From: Collinsella sp.
Lineage (GTDB): Bacteria > Actinomycetota > Coriobacteriia > Coriobacteriales > Coriobacteriaceae
Assembly: GCA_029264355.1 (NCBI GenBank)
Contig: JARIBW010000052.1
Location: 1 to 59,607 of the forward strand
Direction: 5' to 3'
Length of the DNA stretch: 59,607 nucleotides
The notes under the pieces are model-generated. The model saw nothing but the letters and a program-made list of their open reading frames with translations, was not told the origin of the DNA and did not search any database. This document shows positions 8,842 through 19,615 of this stretch, one piece after another (within the stretch, counting starts at the first letter, position 1; the number at the start of each line of letters is the position of its first letter). The position numbers and the translations under genes are program-made.

Positions 8842-8872
8842 CCCACCACCACCTTCACGAAAGGAACTTCCC

Positions 8873-9784
8873 ATGAACACTCCCCTCACTCGCCGTGGCG
8901 CCCTGGCCCTGTTCGGCACCTCCGCGCTCTCCCTCCTGGCCGTCGCCCCCCTATCCGGATGCGGCGCCTCGAACGGCGGAAAAGACGCCATCACAGTAGG
9001 ATCGAAGGCATTCACCGAGGGCGTCATCCTCTCCGAGCTCTACTCCCTGGCACTCGAGCACGCCGGCTTCACCGTCAATCGCTCGTTCGAGATCTCGGGA
9101 TCTCTCATCCACACCGCACTGGAAAACGGGGATATCGACCTGTATCCCGAGTACACCGGCACCGGGCTCATCTCCGTCCTCAAAATGGACCCCATGACCG
9201 ATCCCGAAGAGGTCTACGAGACGGTCAAGGATGAATATGCCAAGCGCTTCGACCTGATCTGGCTGGATAAATCCGAGGCGACCGACGGACAGGGCCTCGT
9301 CATCCGCAGCGAGGCGGCCGGGGAGCTCGGCATCAAGACCATATCCGACCTTCAGCTCCATGCACCTGAGCTGCGGTTTGCCAGCCAAGGGCAGTTCGAC
9401 GAACGTCCGGACGGCCTTCCCGCGCTCGAGGCGGTCTACGGTCCCTTCGACTGGCAGAGCCGGGCGATCTACGACGAGGGGCTCAAGTACGAGGTGCTGC
9501 GCAACGACGAGGCGGACGTCACGCCGGCCTACACCACCGAGGCCCAACTCACCGACGCCGCCTTCACCCTGCTGGAGGACGACAAGCACGTGTGGCCGCC
9601 CTACAACGTGGCCCCCGTCGTCCGCGCCGAGGTCCTCGACGCCCACCCGGGAATCGCCGAAGCGCTCAACCGCGTGGATGCCGCCCTCACCACCGCGGAG
9701 CTCACGCGCCTCAACGCCCGCGTCGACATCGACAAAGAGGAGTACGAGGACGTCGCGAGGGAGTACTTCGACTCCATCGCGTAG
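8873..9784 (+). CDS. Osmoprotectant ABC transporter substrate-binding lipoprotein (OpuCC-like)
   Basis: This is the extracellular binding protein of the OpuC-type importer. The 303-residue precursor has a signal sequence with a twin arginine (LTRRGALALFG) and a lipobox LSGC (Cys30). The mature part begins ITVGSKAFTEGVILSELY, typical of the OpuAC/ProX-like family, and contains DLYPEYTGTGL. The ATG at 8873 follows GAAAGGAACTTCCC. The ligand is probably a quaternary ammonium compound, by family. The twin-arginine pair may reflect Tat export or be incidental. Confidence 0.88.
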   Translation: MNTPLTRRGALALFGTSALSLLAVAPLSGCGASNGGKDAITVGSKAFTEGVILSELYSLALEHAGFTVNRSFEISGSLIHTALENGDIDLYPEYTGTGLISVLKMDPMTDPEEVYETVKDEYAKRFDLIWLDKSEATDGQGLVIRSEAAGELGIKTISDLQLHAPELRFASQGQFDERPDGLPALEAVYGPFDWQSRAIYDEGLKYEVLRNDEADVTPAYTTEAQLTDAAFTLLEDDKHVWPPYNVAPVVRAEVLDAHPGIAEALNRVDAALTTAELTRLNARVDIDKEEYEDVAREYFDSIA

Positions 9785-9821
9785 CGCCGATGTGAACATC
9801 CGAGCGAATTGAGGAGCCCAC

Positions 9822-10583
9822 ATGATCCCGGCCGTCGAATTCATACACGTCACCAAGCGCTTCCCCGGTGCCGCGGCGCCCGCCCTCGACCACGTCGATC
9901 TCGTCATCGAGCCAGGTGAGCTCGTATGCGTGCTCGGCACCTCGGGCGGCGGGAAGACGACTCTCATAAAGCTCATCAATCGCTTGCACGACCCCGACTC
10001 CGGAACCGTCCTGGTGAACGGCGAGGACATCTCGCGGGCCGATCCGGTCGAACTGCGCCGCGGTATAGGCTACGTAATCCAGCAGACCGGCCTGTTCCCG
10101 CACATGACCGTCGCCGACAACATCGCCTGCGTGCCGAAGATCCTCAAATGGGACCGCCAACGCATCGACGCACGGGTGGATGAGCTGCTGGAGCTCGTCC
10201 ACCTCGATCCCGCGGATTTCCGCGACCGCTACCCCTCTCAGCTCTCCGGCGGGCAGCAGCAGCGCGTCGGCCTGGTGCGAGCGTTGGCGGCGTCGCCCGC
10301 GATCATGCTGCTCGACGAGCCCTTTGGCGCCATCGACGCCATCACCCGGGCCAACCTCCAAGACGAACTGCTGCGCATCCACCGCGGCAACGGCAAGACC
10401 TTCATCTTCGTCACGCACGATGTCACCGAGGCGCTTAAACTCGGTACTAAAGTGCTGGTCATCGATGCGGGCAGGGTCCAGCAGTACGCCGCGCCCGAGG
10501 AGCTTCTCCGCAATCCCGCGACCCCCTTCGTGCGGGAGCTGCTCGCCACGCAGGGCTACGCGGCCGGCGGCAGGAGGCTCTGA
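9822..10583 (+). CDS. Osmoprotectant ABC transporter ATP-binding protein (OpuCA-like)
   Basis: This is the ATPase of the quaternary amine importer. It shows Walker A GTSGGGKTT, the Q-loop region YVIQQTGLFPHMT, signature LSGGQQQR and Walker B IMLLDEPFGAID. At 253 residues it ends after the nucleotide-binding domain and lacks the paired CBS domains that act as an ionic-strength sensor in many OpuCA/ProV proteins, so osmotic gating may be absent or different. Its stop overlaps the start of the second permease. Confidence 0.9.
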   Translation: MIPAVEFIHVTKRFPGAAAPALDHVDLVIEPGELVCVLGTSGGGKTTLIKLINRLHDPDSGTVLVNGEDISRADPVELRRGIGYVIQQTGLFPHMTVADNIACVPKILKWDRQRIDARVDELLELVHLDPADFRDRYPSQLSGGQQQRVGLVRALAASPAIMLLDEPFGAIDAITRANLQDELLRIHRGNGKTFIFVTHDVTEALKLGTKVLVIDAGRVQQYAAPEELLRNPATPFVRELLATQGYAAGGRRL

Positions 10584-11230
10584 TGGGGGTTCTCTCCTAT
10601 ATGGCATCGCATGCCGACGCCCTGCTCAAGGCCACCGGGGAACATCTCTCGCTCCTGGGCGCCACCATGCTCGCGTCCTGCGCGATCGCGGCGCTCCTCA
10701 CCCTGCTCTGCCTGCGCAGCAGGCGCGTGGAGGGCATCGTCGTCGAAGCGCTCGGGGCCGCATACGCCATTCCCAGCCTCGCGCTGTTCGCCCTGCTCAT
10801 TCCGCTGACCGGCCTCGGCTTCACGAGCGCGGTCATCGTCATGGTCGCCTACAGCCAGTTCATGCTCGTGCGCAACGCGCTGGAGGGGATTCACGACGTC
10901 GACCCCGCCCTCGTCGAGGCCGCCCGCGGTATGGGGTTCAGTGAGCGTCAGATACTCCTGAAGATCCAGTTGCCGCTCGCCCTCCCCGCGATCGTCGCCG
11001 GCATGCGGCTCGCCGCGATCTCGACGGTGGGCATAGCCACCATCGCCGCGACCATAAATGCGGGAGGGCTTGGCGGCATCCTCCTGAGCGGGCTGAGGAC
11101 CATGAACGTCGACAAGATCCTCGCGGGAACGACCTGCTGCGCCTTGCTCGCCCTCCTCCTCGACGGCCTCATGCGCGCCCTCGAAAATCGACTCCGAGCC
11201 TCCGTCTCGCACGGCCCCACCGGAATCTGA
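10583..11230 (+). CDS. Osmoprotectant ABC transporter permease (OpuCD-like)
   Basis: This is the second permease of the OpuC-type system. The 215-residue protein has five or so hydrophobic helices and the EAA loop DPALVEAARGMGFSERQILL, followed by the conserved GIATIAATINAGGLG. The start ATG overlaps the ATPase stop (TGATG), showing coupling. It completes a heterodimeric permease with the gene at 8188-8841. Confidence 0.88.
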   Translation: MGVLSYMASHADALLKATGEHLSLLGATMLASCAIAALLTLLCLRSRRVEGIVVEALGAAYAIPSLALFALLIPLTGLGFTSAVIVMVAYSQFMLVRNALEGIHDVDPALVEAARGMGFSERQILLKIQLPLALPAIVAGMRLAAISTVGIATIAATINAGGLGGILLSGLRTMNVDKILAGTTCCALLALLLDGLMRALENRLRASVSHGPTGI

Positions 11231-11373
11231 GGCGGGCATCGCGACCGGGTACGATCGATCTGGTCCGAGCGGGACGATCGAACCCGACGGGCATGTCTGG
11301 CACCGCGGGCACATGACGCTCGCCGACTGAATCGAGCCGTTCGCGGAAAGGCCCTCGATCGACCGAGCGGCAT

Positions 11374-11421
11374 CTCGATTTACTGCTATATTCGGGTGAG
11401 TTCGAGAGGTTACCTCTTTTT
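11374..11421 (+). promoter_or_regulatory. Candidate LicT-type ribonucleic antiterminator (RAT) overlapping a terminator
   Basis: The leader of the beta-glucoside operon contains TTACTGCTATATTCGGG, resembling RAT elements bound by BglG/LicT proteins. It is closed by a 5-bp stem CTCGA (11374-11378)/TCGAG (11402-11406). The downstream arm overlaps a small terminator AGAGG-TTA-CCTCT (11405-11417) running into TTTTT (11417-11421), so the two structures exclude one another. This is the layout expected for substrate-induced antitermination by the LicT-like protein encoded next. The terminator stem is short, which limits confidence. Confidence 0.5.
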
Positions 11422-11512
11422 GGGCCTATACCGAGCTCCTGCCAAATAGCATGGCCATCCCAAGCGTACGTACGGATATCGCCATGCGCATGCTTCAGGA
11501 GAGGAGGACGGT

Positions 11513-12364
11513 ATGCAGGCCATTCGAAGCATCAACAACAATATCGCCATCTGCATAGACAGCTCGGGCAACGAATGCGTCGCCATGGGCAAGGGAATCG
11601 GCTTCGGCAAGATGCCGCACGAGGTCGCCCTCGCTCAGATCACGCACACCTATTACAGTGTCGATAAGCACTACCTCGACGGAATCCGCGAGATCCCCGA
11701 GGACGTCATCGCCTTCGCCGCGGAAGCGGCCGAGCACGCACGCGAGGAGCTTCCCTACGCCCTGAGCCCCAACATGGCGTTCTTGCTCGCCGACCACATC
11801 GCGTTCGCCATCAAGCGCGCCCGTGAGCATCTGCAGGTCCGCATGCCGCTCGCCTACGATGTGGAGCAGAACTACCCCGAGGAATATAAGGTGGGCAAGC
11901 GCCTGGTCCGGCGCATCCGCAAGGAGTTCCTGATCGACCTGGGCGACGACGAGGCCGCGGGTATCGCCATGAACCTGGTGAACGCCCGCCTCGAGAGCGC
12001 ATCGGAACAGGATGCCGCGCGGTCGCAAGGGGACGAGCTGATGCTCGAGGAGATCACCGAGATCGTCGAGGACGAGCTCGGCATGCGCGTCGACCGATCG
12101 TCGTTCGCCTTCTCACGCTACGCCACGCACCTCCACTACCTGTTCGAGCGCATACATCGCGACGAGGTCCTCCATGCCGATGAGTTCGGCTGCTACCGGG
12201 ACCTGTTCGAGCGCTACCCGAAGGGACTCGCGTGCGTCGAGCGCATCGCCGCGCACATCCAGCGGTCCTGGGGCGTCTCGATCGATGACGATGAGAAGCT
12301 CTACCTCGTGGTCCATATCGGCAGGATCTGCGTAAAGGAGGGGAAGCGCGTCGAACGCGCCTGA
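11513..12364 (+). CDS. licT: BglG/LicT-family transcriptional antiterminator
   Basis: This is an RNA-binding antiterminator for the beta-glucoside PTS operon. The 283-residue protein starts with a CAT RNA-binding domain (about residues 1-55, with MGKGIGFGKMP). Two PTS regulation domains follow, with conserved histidines in AEHAREEL and DHIAFAIKRA (PRD1) and HLHYLFERI and HIGRI (PRD2) that are phosphorylated by HPr or EIIB in the family. An AGGAGAGGAGG lies just before the ATG. A candidate target RNA sits about 100 bp upstream, implying autoregulation of the whole operon. Confidence 0.93.
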   Translation: MQAIRSINNNIAICIDSSGNECVAMGKGIGFGKMPHEVALAQITHTYYSVDKHYLDGIREIPEDVIAFAAEAAEHAREELPYALSPNMAFLLADHIAFAIKRAREHLQVRMPLAYDVEQNYPEEYKVGKRLVRRIRKEFLIDLGDDEAAGIAMNLVNARLESASEQDAARSQGDELMLEEITEIVEDELGMRVDRSSFAFSRYATHLHYLFERIHRDEVLHADEFGCYRDLFERYPKGLACVERIAAHIQRSWGVSIDDDEKLYLVVHIGRICVKEGKRVERA

Positions 12365-12398
12365 TTCCCCGACCCGTCACAAATGAAAGGTCTCAACC

Positions 12399-15313
<2,915 letters not shown>

Positions 15314-15355
15314 GCCCGTCCGAGCCGGTAGACGAGCGACGAGAGGGAGATTCTC

Positions 15356-15892
15356 ATGGGATTGTTCGACAAATTCAAGAGGAAGCCGATGCCCGAGTCT
15401 CAATCGGCTCCCGAACCGATCGAGACTCGCCGCGAGGCGGATGAGCTCTGCGCCCCGGTGAGCGGAAAGCTCATCGAGATGGTCCAGGTTCCCGACCCGG
15501 TGTTCTCGAGCGAGATGCTGGGCAAGGGATGCGCCATATGGCCCGAGGGCGATATCGTGTACGCCCCGGTCCCCGGCACGGTGACCGTGACCATGGGGCA
15601 CGCCGTGGGAATCATGTCCGATGACGGCGTCGAGGTGCTCGTCCACGTCGGCATCGACACCGTCAATCTGCAGGGCAGGGGGTTCACCGGCTATGTCTCC
15701 CAGGGGGAGAGGGTCGCAGCCGGCCAGCCCATCATCAAGATGGACCGCACCGCCATCGCATCCGCCGGATACCGCGACTGCGTGGTGCTCGCCGTGTCCA
15801 ACTCCGCGGAGTTCGGAGCGATCGAGCTGACCTCGGAATCCGGCTCGGCCGTCGAGGCGGGCGCGCCCGTCGTCAAGCTGAGTCGCGCGTAG
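15356..15892 (+). CDS. PTS EIIA-Glc-type protein of the beta-glucoside operon
   Basis: This is a soluble phosphocarrier passing phosphate from HPr to the EIIBC of this operon. The 178-residue protein has a basic, probably flexible N-terminus (about 1-25). The EIIA-Glc fold follows, with the phosphorylated histidine H97 in VLVHVGIDTV and its partner H82 in MGHAVGI. It lies 42 bp after the glucosidase gene and is followed by a terminator, so it closes the operon. Confidence 0.93.
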   Translation: MGLFDKFKRKPMPESQSAPEPIETRREADELCAPVSGKLIEMVQVPDPVFSSEMLGKGCAIWPEGDIVYAPVPGTVTVTMGHAVGIMSDDGVEVLVHVGIDTVNLQGRGFTGYVSQGERVAAGQPIIKMDRTAIASAGYRDCVVLAVSNSAEFGAIELTSESGSAVEAGAPVVKLSRA

Positions 15893-15941
15893 GGGCTCCC
15901 GGCGATCGCCGGACGCGTCGCGGGACGAACGACAGACATCG

Positions 15942-15972
15942 AAGGGGCGGGGCGGACGACCCGCCCCTTTTT
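15942..15972 (+). terminator. Rho-independent terminator of the beta-glucoside operon
   Basis: Stem AAGGGGCGG (15942-15950) pairs with CCGCCCCTT (15961-15969), and a T run reaches 15972. It lies 49 bp after the EIIA stop. Confidence 0.82.
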
Positions 15973-16093
15973 CCAACCGCCCCGACGCATAGCCTTCTTG
16001 TGCATCGCCCCAATCCGGGCGCGGCCCCGTCCGGGACGGGTACACTGTGTACGCGGCCGCGCACGCGACCCACAATGCATCACGGAGGCAAAC

Positions 16094-17488
16094 ATGACGT
16101 CGAACAACGACCGCGAACGGGAGCGCCCGGCGACGAAAAAGACACCTGACGCCGCCGCGCTACCGCGCGAGCGGCGCGCGCCGAAAATCTCCGTGGGCGA
16201 CGTCTCCGCCGTGGAGGACCGTAAGGCCGACAGCACCTCTATGAGACAGGTGCGCACCACCTTCATCTTCCTCGCCATCCTCGCCATCGGCTATTGCGCG
16301 TATCTCGTCATGAGCGGCCAGATCGACGACTTCGTCCGCGCGCTCGTCGGCGTCGACCCGAGATGGATCCTCGCGGGCGTCCTGTGCTTCCTGTGTTACT
16401 ACGTCTTCGGCGTCCTGGCCTACGCCGCGATCGTCGTCATCGACCACGACTCCCCCGTCGGCTTCCGCGACCTCATGAGCGTCGAGGCGTCGGGCGTGTT
16501 CTTCATGCGCCTCACCCCCGGCGGCGCGGGCGTCATCCCCTCGCAGATATACCGCCTCACGCGCGCGGGCCTGTCCCTGCCCGACGCCTCTGCCCTGCAG
16601 TTCGTCCGCTTCACCCTCTACGAGGCGGGCGAGGGCATCTTCGCCGCGATCATGCTCCTGCTATGCGGGAACTACTTCCTCGAGACCTTCGCCGATGTGA
16701 AGATCATCGGGCTGGATGTGACCTGGATCGGGATCTTCATGTTCGGGTTCAAATTCGTCCAGGTCGGCGGTGTGCTGCTGCTTTGCCTGCTGCCCGGCCC
16801 CATCCAAAAGCTCGGACACCTCGGACTTGCGCTCGGTCGGGCGCTGCACATCTTGAATGAAGAGCGTTACGAGCGCTACCTGGAATTCCTCACCACGCAG
16901 GTGACGACGTTCTCCCAGGCCTTCCGCTCGGCTGCGTCCAACTGGCACGTCCTGCCCGTCGTCGAGCTCCTCACGCTGGTGCAGCTCGGCTGCATGTACG
17001 CGCTGCCCTACTTCGTGCTGCGAGCTTTCGGACTCGAGGCCGACCTGCTCATATGCCTTGCCTCCGGCTCCATGGTCGAGCTGCTCGTGAACGCCATCCC
17101 GCTCCCCGGCGGCGCGGGCGGGGCCGAGGTCGGCTTCACCTACCTGTTCCGCGACATGTTCGGGTGGCACCTCTCCGCGGGCCTGGTCATCTGGCGAACC
17201 ATCGAATACCTGCTGCCCGTCGTGATAGCGGCCCCATGCATGGGAATGCGCTCGACGACCGGGGAGAGCATCTACCATCGCTGGAATCGCAGGCTGGACA
17301 ACACCGTGCACGTCGCCCATGGCGACTGGGGGAACGTCAAACGCCCCGCGGGCATCGCCTACAGGCCTCCGACGCCCCAAAACGGGACCCACGACGGCAC
17401 GATCACCCGCACGGCCTCCGGCGACCTCACCGTGAAGATGCCCAAAACACACCGCGGCGCCGCAAAGGAGCGGGACCGTAGGTCGTGA
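16094..17488 (+). CDS. YbhN/MprF N-terminal-like integral membrane protein (LPG synthase TM domain)
   Basis: This is a polytopic membrane protein of the lysylphosphatidylglycerol synthase TM family (UPF0104), members of which act in lipid flipping or transport. The 464-residue product has a charged N-terminal cytosolic segment (about 1-50), then about eight hydrophobic helices. Typical motifs are LTPGGAGVIPSQIYRL and PLPGGAGGAEVGF. The tail of about 80 residues is hydrophilic. There is no C-terminal aminoacyl-transferase domain, so it is not a complete MprF. The ATG at 16094 follows CGGAGG. The lipid substrate is unknown. Confidence 0.82.
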   Translation: MTSNNDRERERPATKKTPDAAALPRERRAPKISVGDVSAVEDRKADSTSMRQVRTTFIFLAILAIGYCAYLVMSGQIDDFVRALVGVDPRWILAGVLCFLCYYVFGVLAYAAIVVIDHDSPVGFRDLMSVEASGVFFMRLTPGGAGVIPSQIYRLTRAGLSLPDASALQFVRFTLYEAGEGIFAAIMLLLCGNYFLETFADVKIIGLDVTWIGIFMFGFKFVQVGGVLLLCLLPGPIQKLGHLGLALGRALHILNEERYERYLEFLTTQVTTFSQAFRSAASNWHVLPVVELLTLVQLGCMYALPYFVLRAFGLEADLLICLASGSMVELLVNAIPLPGGAGGAEVGFTYLFRDMFGWHLSAGLVIWRTIEYLLPVVIAAPCMGMRSTTGESIYHRWNRRLDNTVHVAHGDWGNVKRPAGIAYRPPTPQNGTHDGTITRTASGDLTVKMPKTHRGAAKERDRRS

Positions 17489-17737
17489 AGCCGCTCCCAC
17501 CGCGACCGCTTTAAATCGCTTCAATTGCACAATTGGCGCGCCATGCATCGAAATTCGTCACGAAGCCTGGACACTTAGCGTGGTTTCCTTGATATTGAAA
17601 CGCTCCACAGGCCTTTTTCCACCGTTCGCAGAATACCGGGTGGACAAATAGCGTTAGAATGAATCTGCATGTCAGGTTTGCCCGTCGAGCGACGTCTGAT
17701 CGCATGACGGACACCAACTACGAAAGAGAGGAGAGGC

Positions 17738-18472
17738 ATGCAGTACTCACAGGAAGTGGAGAACATGTGCCCCGTCGCCAAGGGTGCATACCACGGTCCC
17801 GCGCCCATCCCTGAGGAGGGCAAGTGGGTCCAGGCCAAGGAGATCAAGGATATCTCCGGCCTCACGCACGGTGTGGGTTGGTGCGCCCCCCAGCAGGGCG
17901 CCTGCAAGCTCACGCTGAACGTCAAGGAGGGCATCATCGAGGAGGCCCTCGTCGAGACCATCGGTTGCTCGGGCATGACCCACTCCGCCGCCATGGCCTC
18001 CGAGATCCTTCCCGGCAAGACCATTCTCGAGGCCCTCAACACCGACCTCGTCTGCGACGCCATCAACGTGGCCATGCGTGAGATCTTCCTGCAGATCGTC
18101 TACGGCCGCAGCCAGACCGCGTTCTCCGAGGGCGGCCTGCCCGTGGGCGCCTCCCTCGACGACCTCGGCAAGGGCCTTCGCTCCCAGGTCGGCACCATGT
18201 TCGGCACCAAGGCCAAGGGCGCTCGTTACCTCGAGCTCGCCCAAGGCTACGTGACCCGCATGGCTCTCAACGCCAACAACGAGATCATCGCGTTCGAGTT
18301 CATGAACCTCGGCAAGTTCACCGACGCCCTCAAGGCCGGCAAGACCCCCGAGGAGGCCATCGCCGGCGCCATGGGCCACTACGGCCAGTGGGAGAACGCG
18401 GCCAAGTACATCGACCCGCGCACGGACGAGGAGACCCACACGGTCGCCAACGTCTTCCCGGTCCACGAGTAA
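17738..18472 (+). CDS. NifU/IscU-like scaffold protein paired with GGGtGRT protein
   Basis: The 244-residue protein has an IscU/NifU-like fold signature: KLTLNVKEGIIEEALVETIG, then CSGMTHSAAMASEIL. Cysteines are at 11, 49, 56, 77 and 106. The aspartate normally beside the first ligand is not evident, so cluster-binding geometry may differ from SufU. The second half (RYLELAQGYVTRMALN onwards) is unique to this subfamily. It begins after GAGAGGAGAGGC and is 21 bp upstream of the GGGtGRT gene. The pair recurs in anaerobes, as far as I recall, but its role is not established. Assembly or repair of an oxygen-sensitive cofactor is only an inference. Confidence 0.75.
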   Translation: MQYSQEVENMCPVAKGAYHGPAPIPEEGKWVQAKEIKDISGLTHGVGWCAPQQGACKLTLNVKEGIIEEALVETIGCSGMTHSAAMASEILPGKTILEALNTDLVCDAINVAMREIFLQIVYGRSQTAFSEGGLPVGASLDDLGKGLRSQVGTMFGTKAKGARYLELAQGYVTRMALNANNEIIAFEFMNLGKFTDALKAGKTPEEAIAGAMGHYGQWENAAKYIDPRTDEETHTVANVFPVHE

Positions 18473-18493
18473 CGAAAGGGAGGGACTATAACC

Positions 18494-19498
18494 ATGGCTG
18501 TTACTTTCGAAGGTTACGAGCGCCGCGTTGAGAAGATCAACGCCTGCCTCGCTGAGAACGGCATCGCCTCCCTCGAGGAAGCCGAGCAGATCTGCCTCGA
18601 TAAGGGCGTGAACGCCCGCGAGATCGTGCACGACACCCAGTCCATCGCGTTCCAGAACGCCGAGTGGGCCTACACCCTGGGCTGCGCGCTGGCCATCAAG
18701 AAGGGCGCCAAGACCGCCTCTGAGGCTGCCGCCATCATCGGTGAGGGCATCCAGGCCTTCACCGTCCCGGGCTCCGTCGCCGAGGACCGCAAGGTCGGTC
18801 TGGGCCACGGCAACCTGGGCGCCATGCTCCTGTCCGACGACACCGAGTGCTTCGCGTTCCTCGCCGGCCACGAGTCCTTCGCCGCCGCTGAGGGCGCCAT
18901 CAAGCTGGCCCTCAACGCCAACAAGGCCCGCAAGACGCCGCTGCGCGTCATCCTGAACGGCCTCGGCAAGGACGCCGCCCAGATCATCGCCCGCATCAAC
19001 GGCTTCACCTACGTGAAGACCCAGTTCGACTACTTCACGGGCGAGCTCAAGGTCGTCGAGACCATCCCCTACTCCGATGGTCCCCGCGCCGCCGTCAACT
19101 GCTACGGCGCCGACGACGTCCGCGAGGGCGTTGCCATCATGTGGCACGAGAACGTGGATATCTCCATCACCGGTAACTCCACCAACCCCACGCGCTTCCA
19201 GCACCCCACCGCGGGCACCTACAAGAAGGAGCGCCTCGAGGCCGGCAAGAAGTACTTCTCCGTGGCCTCCGGTGGCGGCACCGGCCGTACCCTGCACCCG
19301 GACAACATGGGCGCCGGCCCCGCCTCCTATGGCATGACCGACACCATGGGCCGCATGCACTCCGACGCCCAGTTCGCCGGTTCCTCCTCCGTGCCTGCGC
19401 ACGTCGACATGATGGGTCTCATCGGCATGGGCAACAACCCCATGGTCGGTGCCACCGTCGCCTGCGCCGTCGCCGTGAACGCCGCCATCAACGAGTAG
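18494..19498 (+). CDS. GGGtGRT protein (family of unknown function)
   Basis: The 334-residue protein carries the family-naming motif SGGGTGRTLHPDNMGAG near residue 255, plus an alanine- and glycine-rich C-terminus ending AVNAAINE. It has no signal peptide or evident membrane helix, so it is probably cytosolic. It follows the NifU-like gene in one transcription unit and precedes a strong terminator. Codon use is strongly biased to C/G-ending codons in both genes of the pair, suggesting high expression. The biochemical function is unknown; the glycine-rich motif could form a phosphate or cofactor loop. Confidence 0.88.
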   Translation: MAVTFEGYERRVEKINACLAENGIASLEEAEQICLDKGVNAREIVHDTQSIAFQNAEWAYTLGCALAIKKGAKTASEAAAIIGEGIQAFTVPGSVAEDRKVGLGHGNLGAMLLSDDTECFAFLAGHESFAAAEGAIKLALNANKARKTPLRVILNGLGKDAAQIIARINGFTYVKTQFDYFTGELKVVETIPYSDGPRAAVNCYGADDVREGVAIMWHENVDISITGNSTNPTRFQHPTAGTYKKERLEAGKKYFSVASGGGTGRTLHPDNMGAGPASYGMTDTMGRMHSDAQFAGSSSVPAHVDMMGLIGMGNNPMVGATVACAVAVNAAINE

Positions 19499-19528
19499 CA
19501 TTCACGCCGCACGCATAGACTCGGCATG

Positions 19529-19563
19529 ATAATGGCCGTCACCTTCGGGTGGCGGCCATTATT
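19529..19563. terminator. Strong bidirectional terminator hairpin with UUCG loop
   Basis: A 15-bp stem (19529-19543 with 19548-19562, one G-T pair) is capped by TTCG. It lies between the GGGtGRT gene and the convergent D-lactate dehydrogenase gene and has A/T runs on both flanks, so it can terminate both. Confidence 0.85.
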
Positions 19564-19615
19564 CGTTTGGACAGATGGGGCGCCCTCATCGACGGCCGCC
19601 GCTCACCGCCCGATC

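Noticed and set aside
15998-16093. Upstream in-frame extension of the MprF-like gene
   Set aside because: Residues are Arg/Pro-rich non-homologous and there is a better ribosome site at 16094.
17747-19501. A 584-codon open frame on the minus strand
   Set aside because: It covers the NifU-like and GGGtGRT genes in reverse; those genes have clear motifs and ribosome sites, this frame has none.
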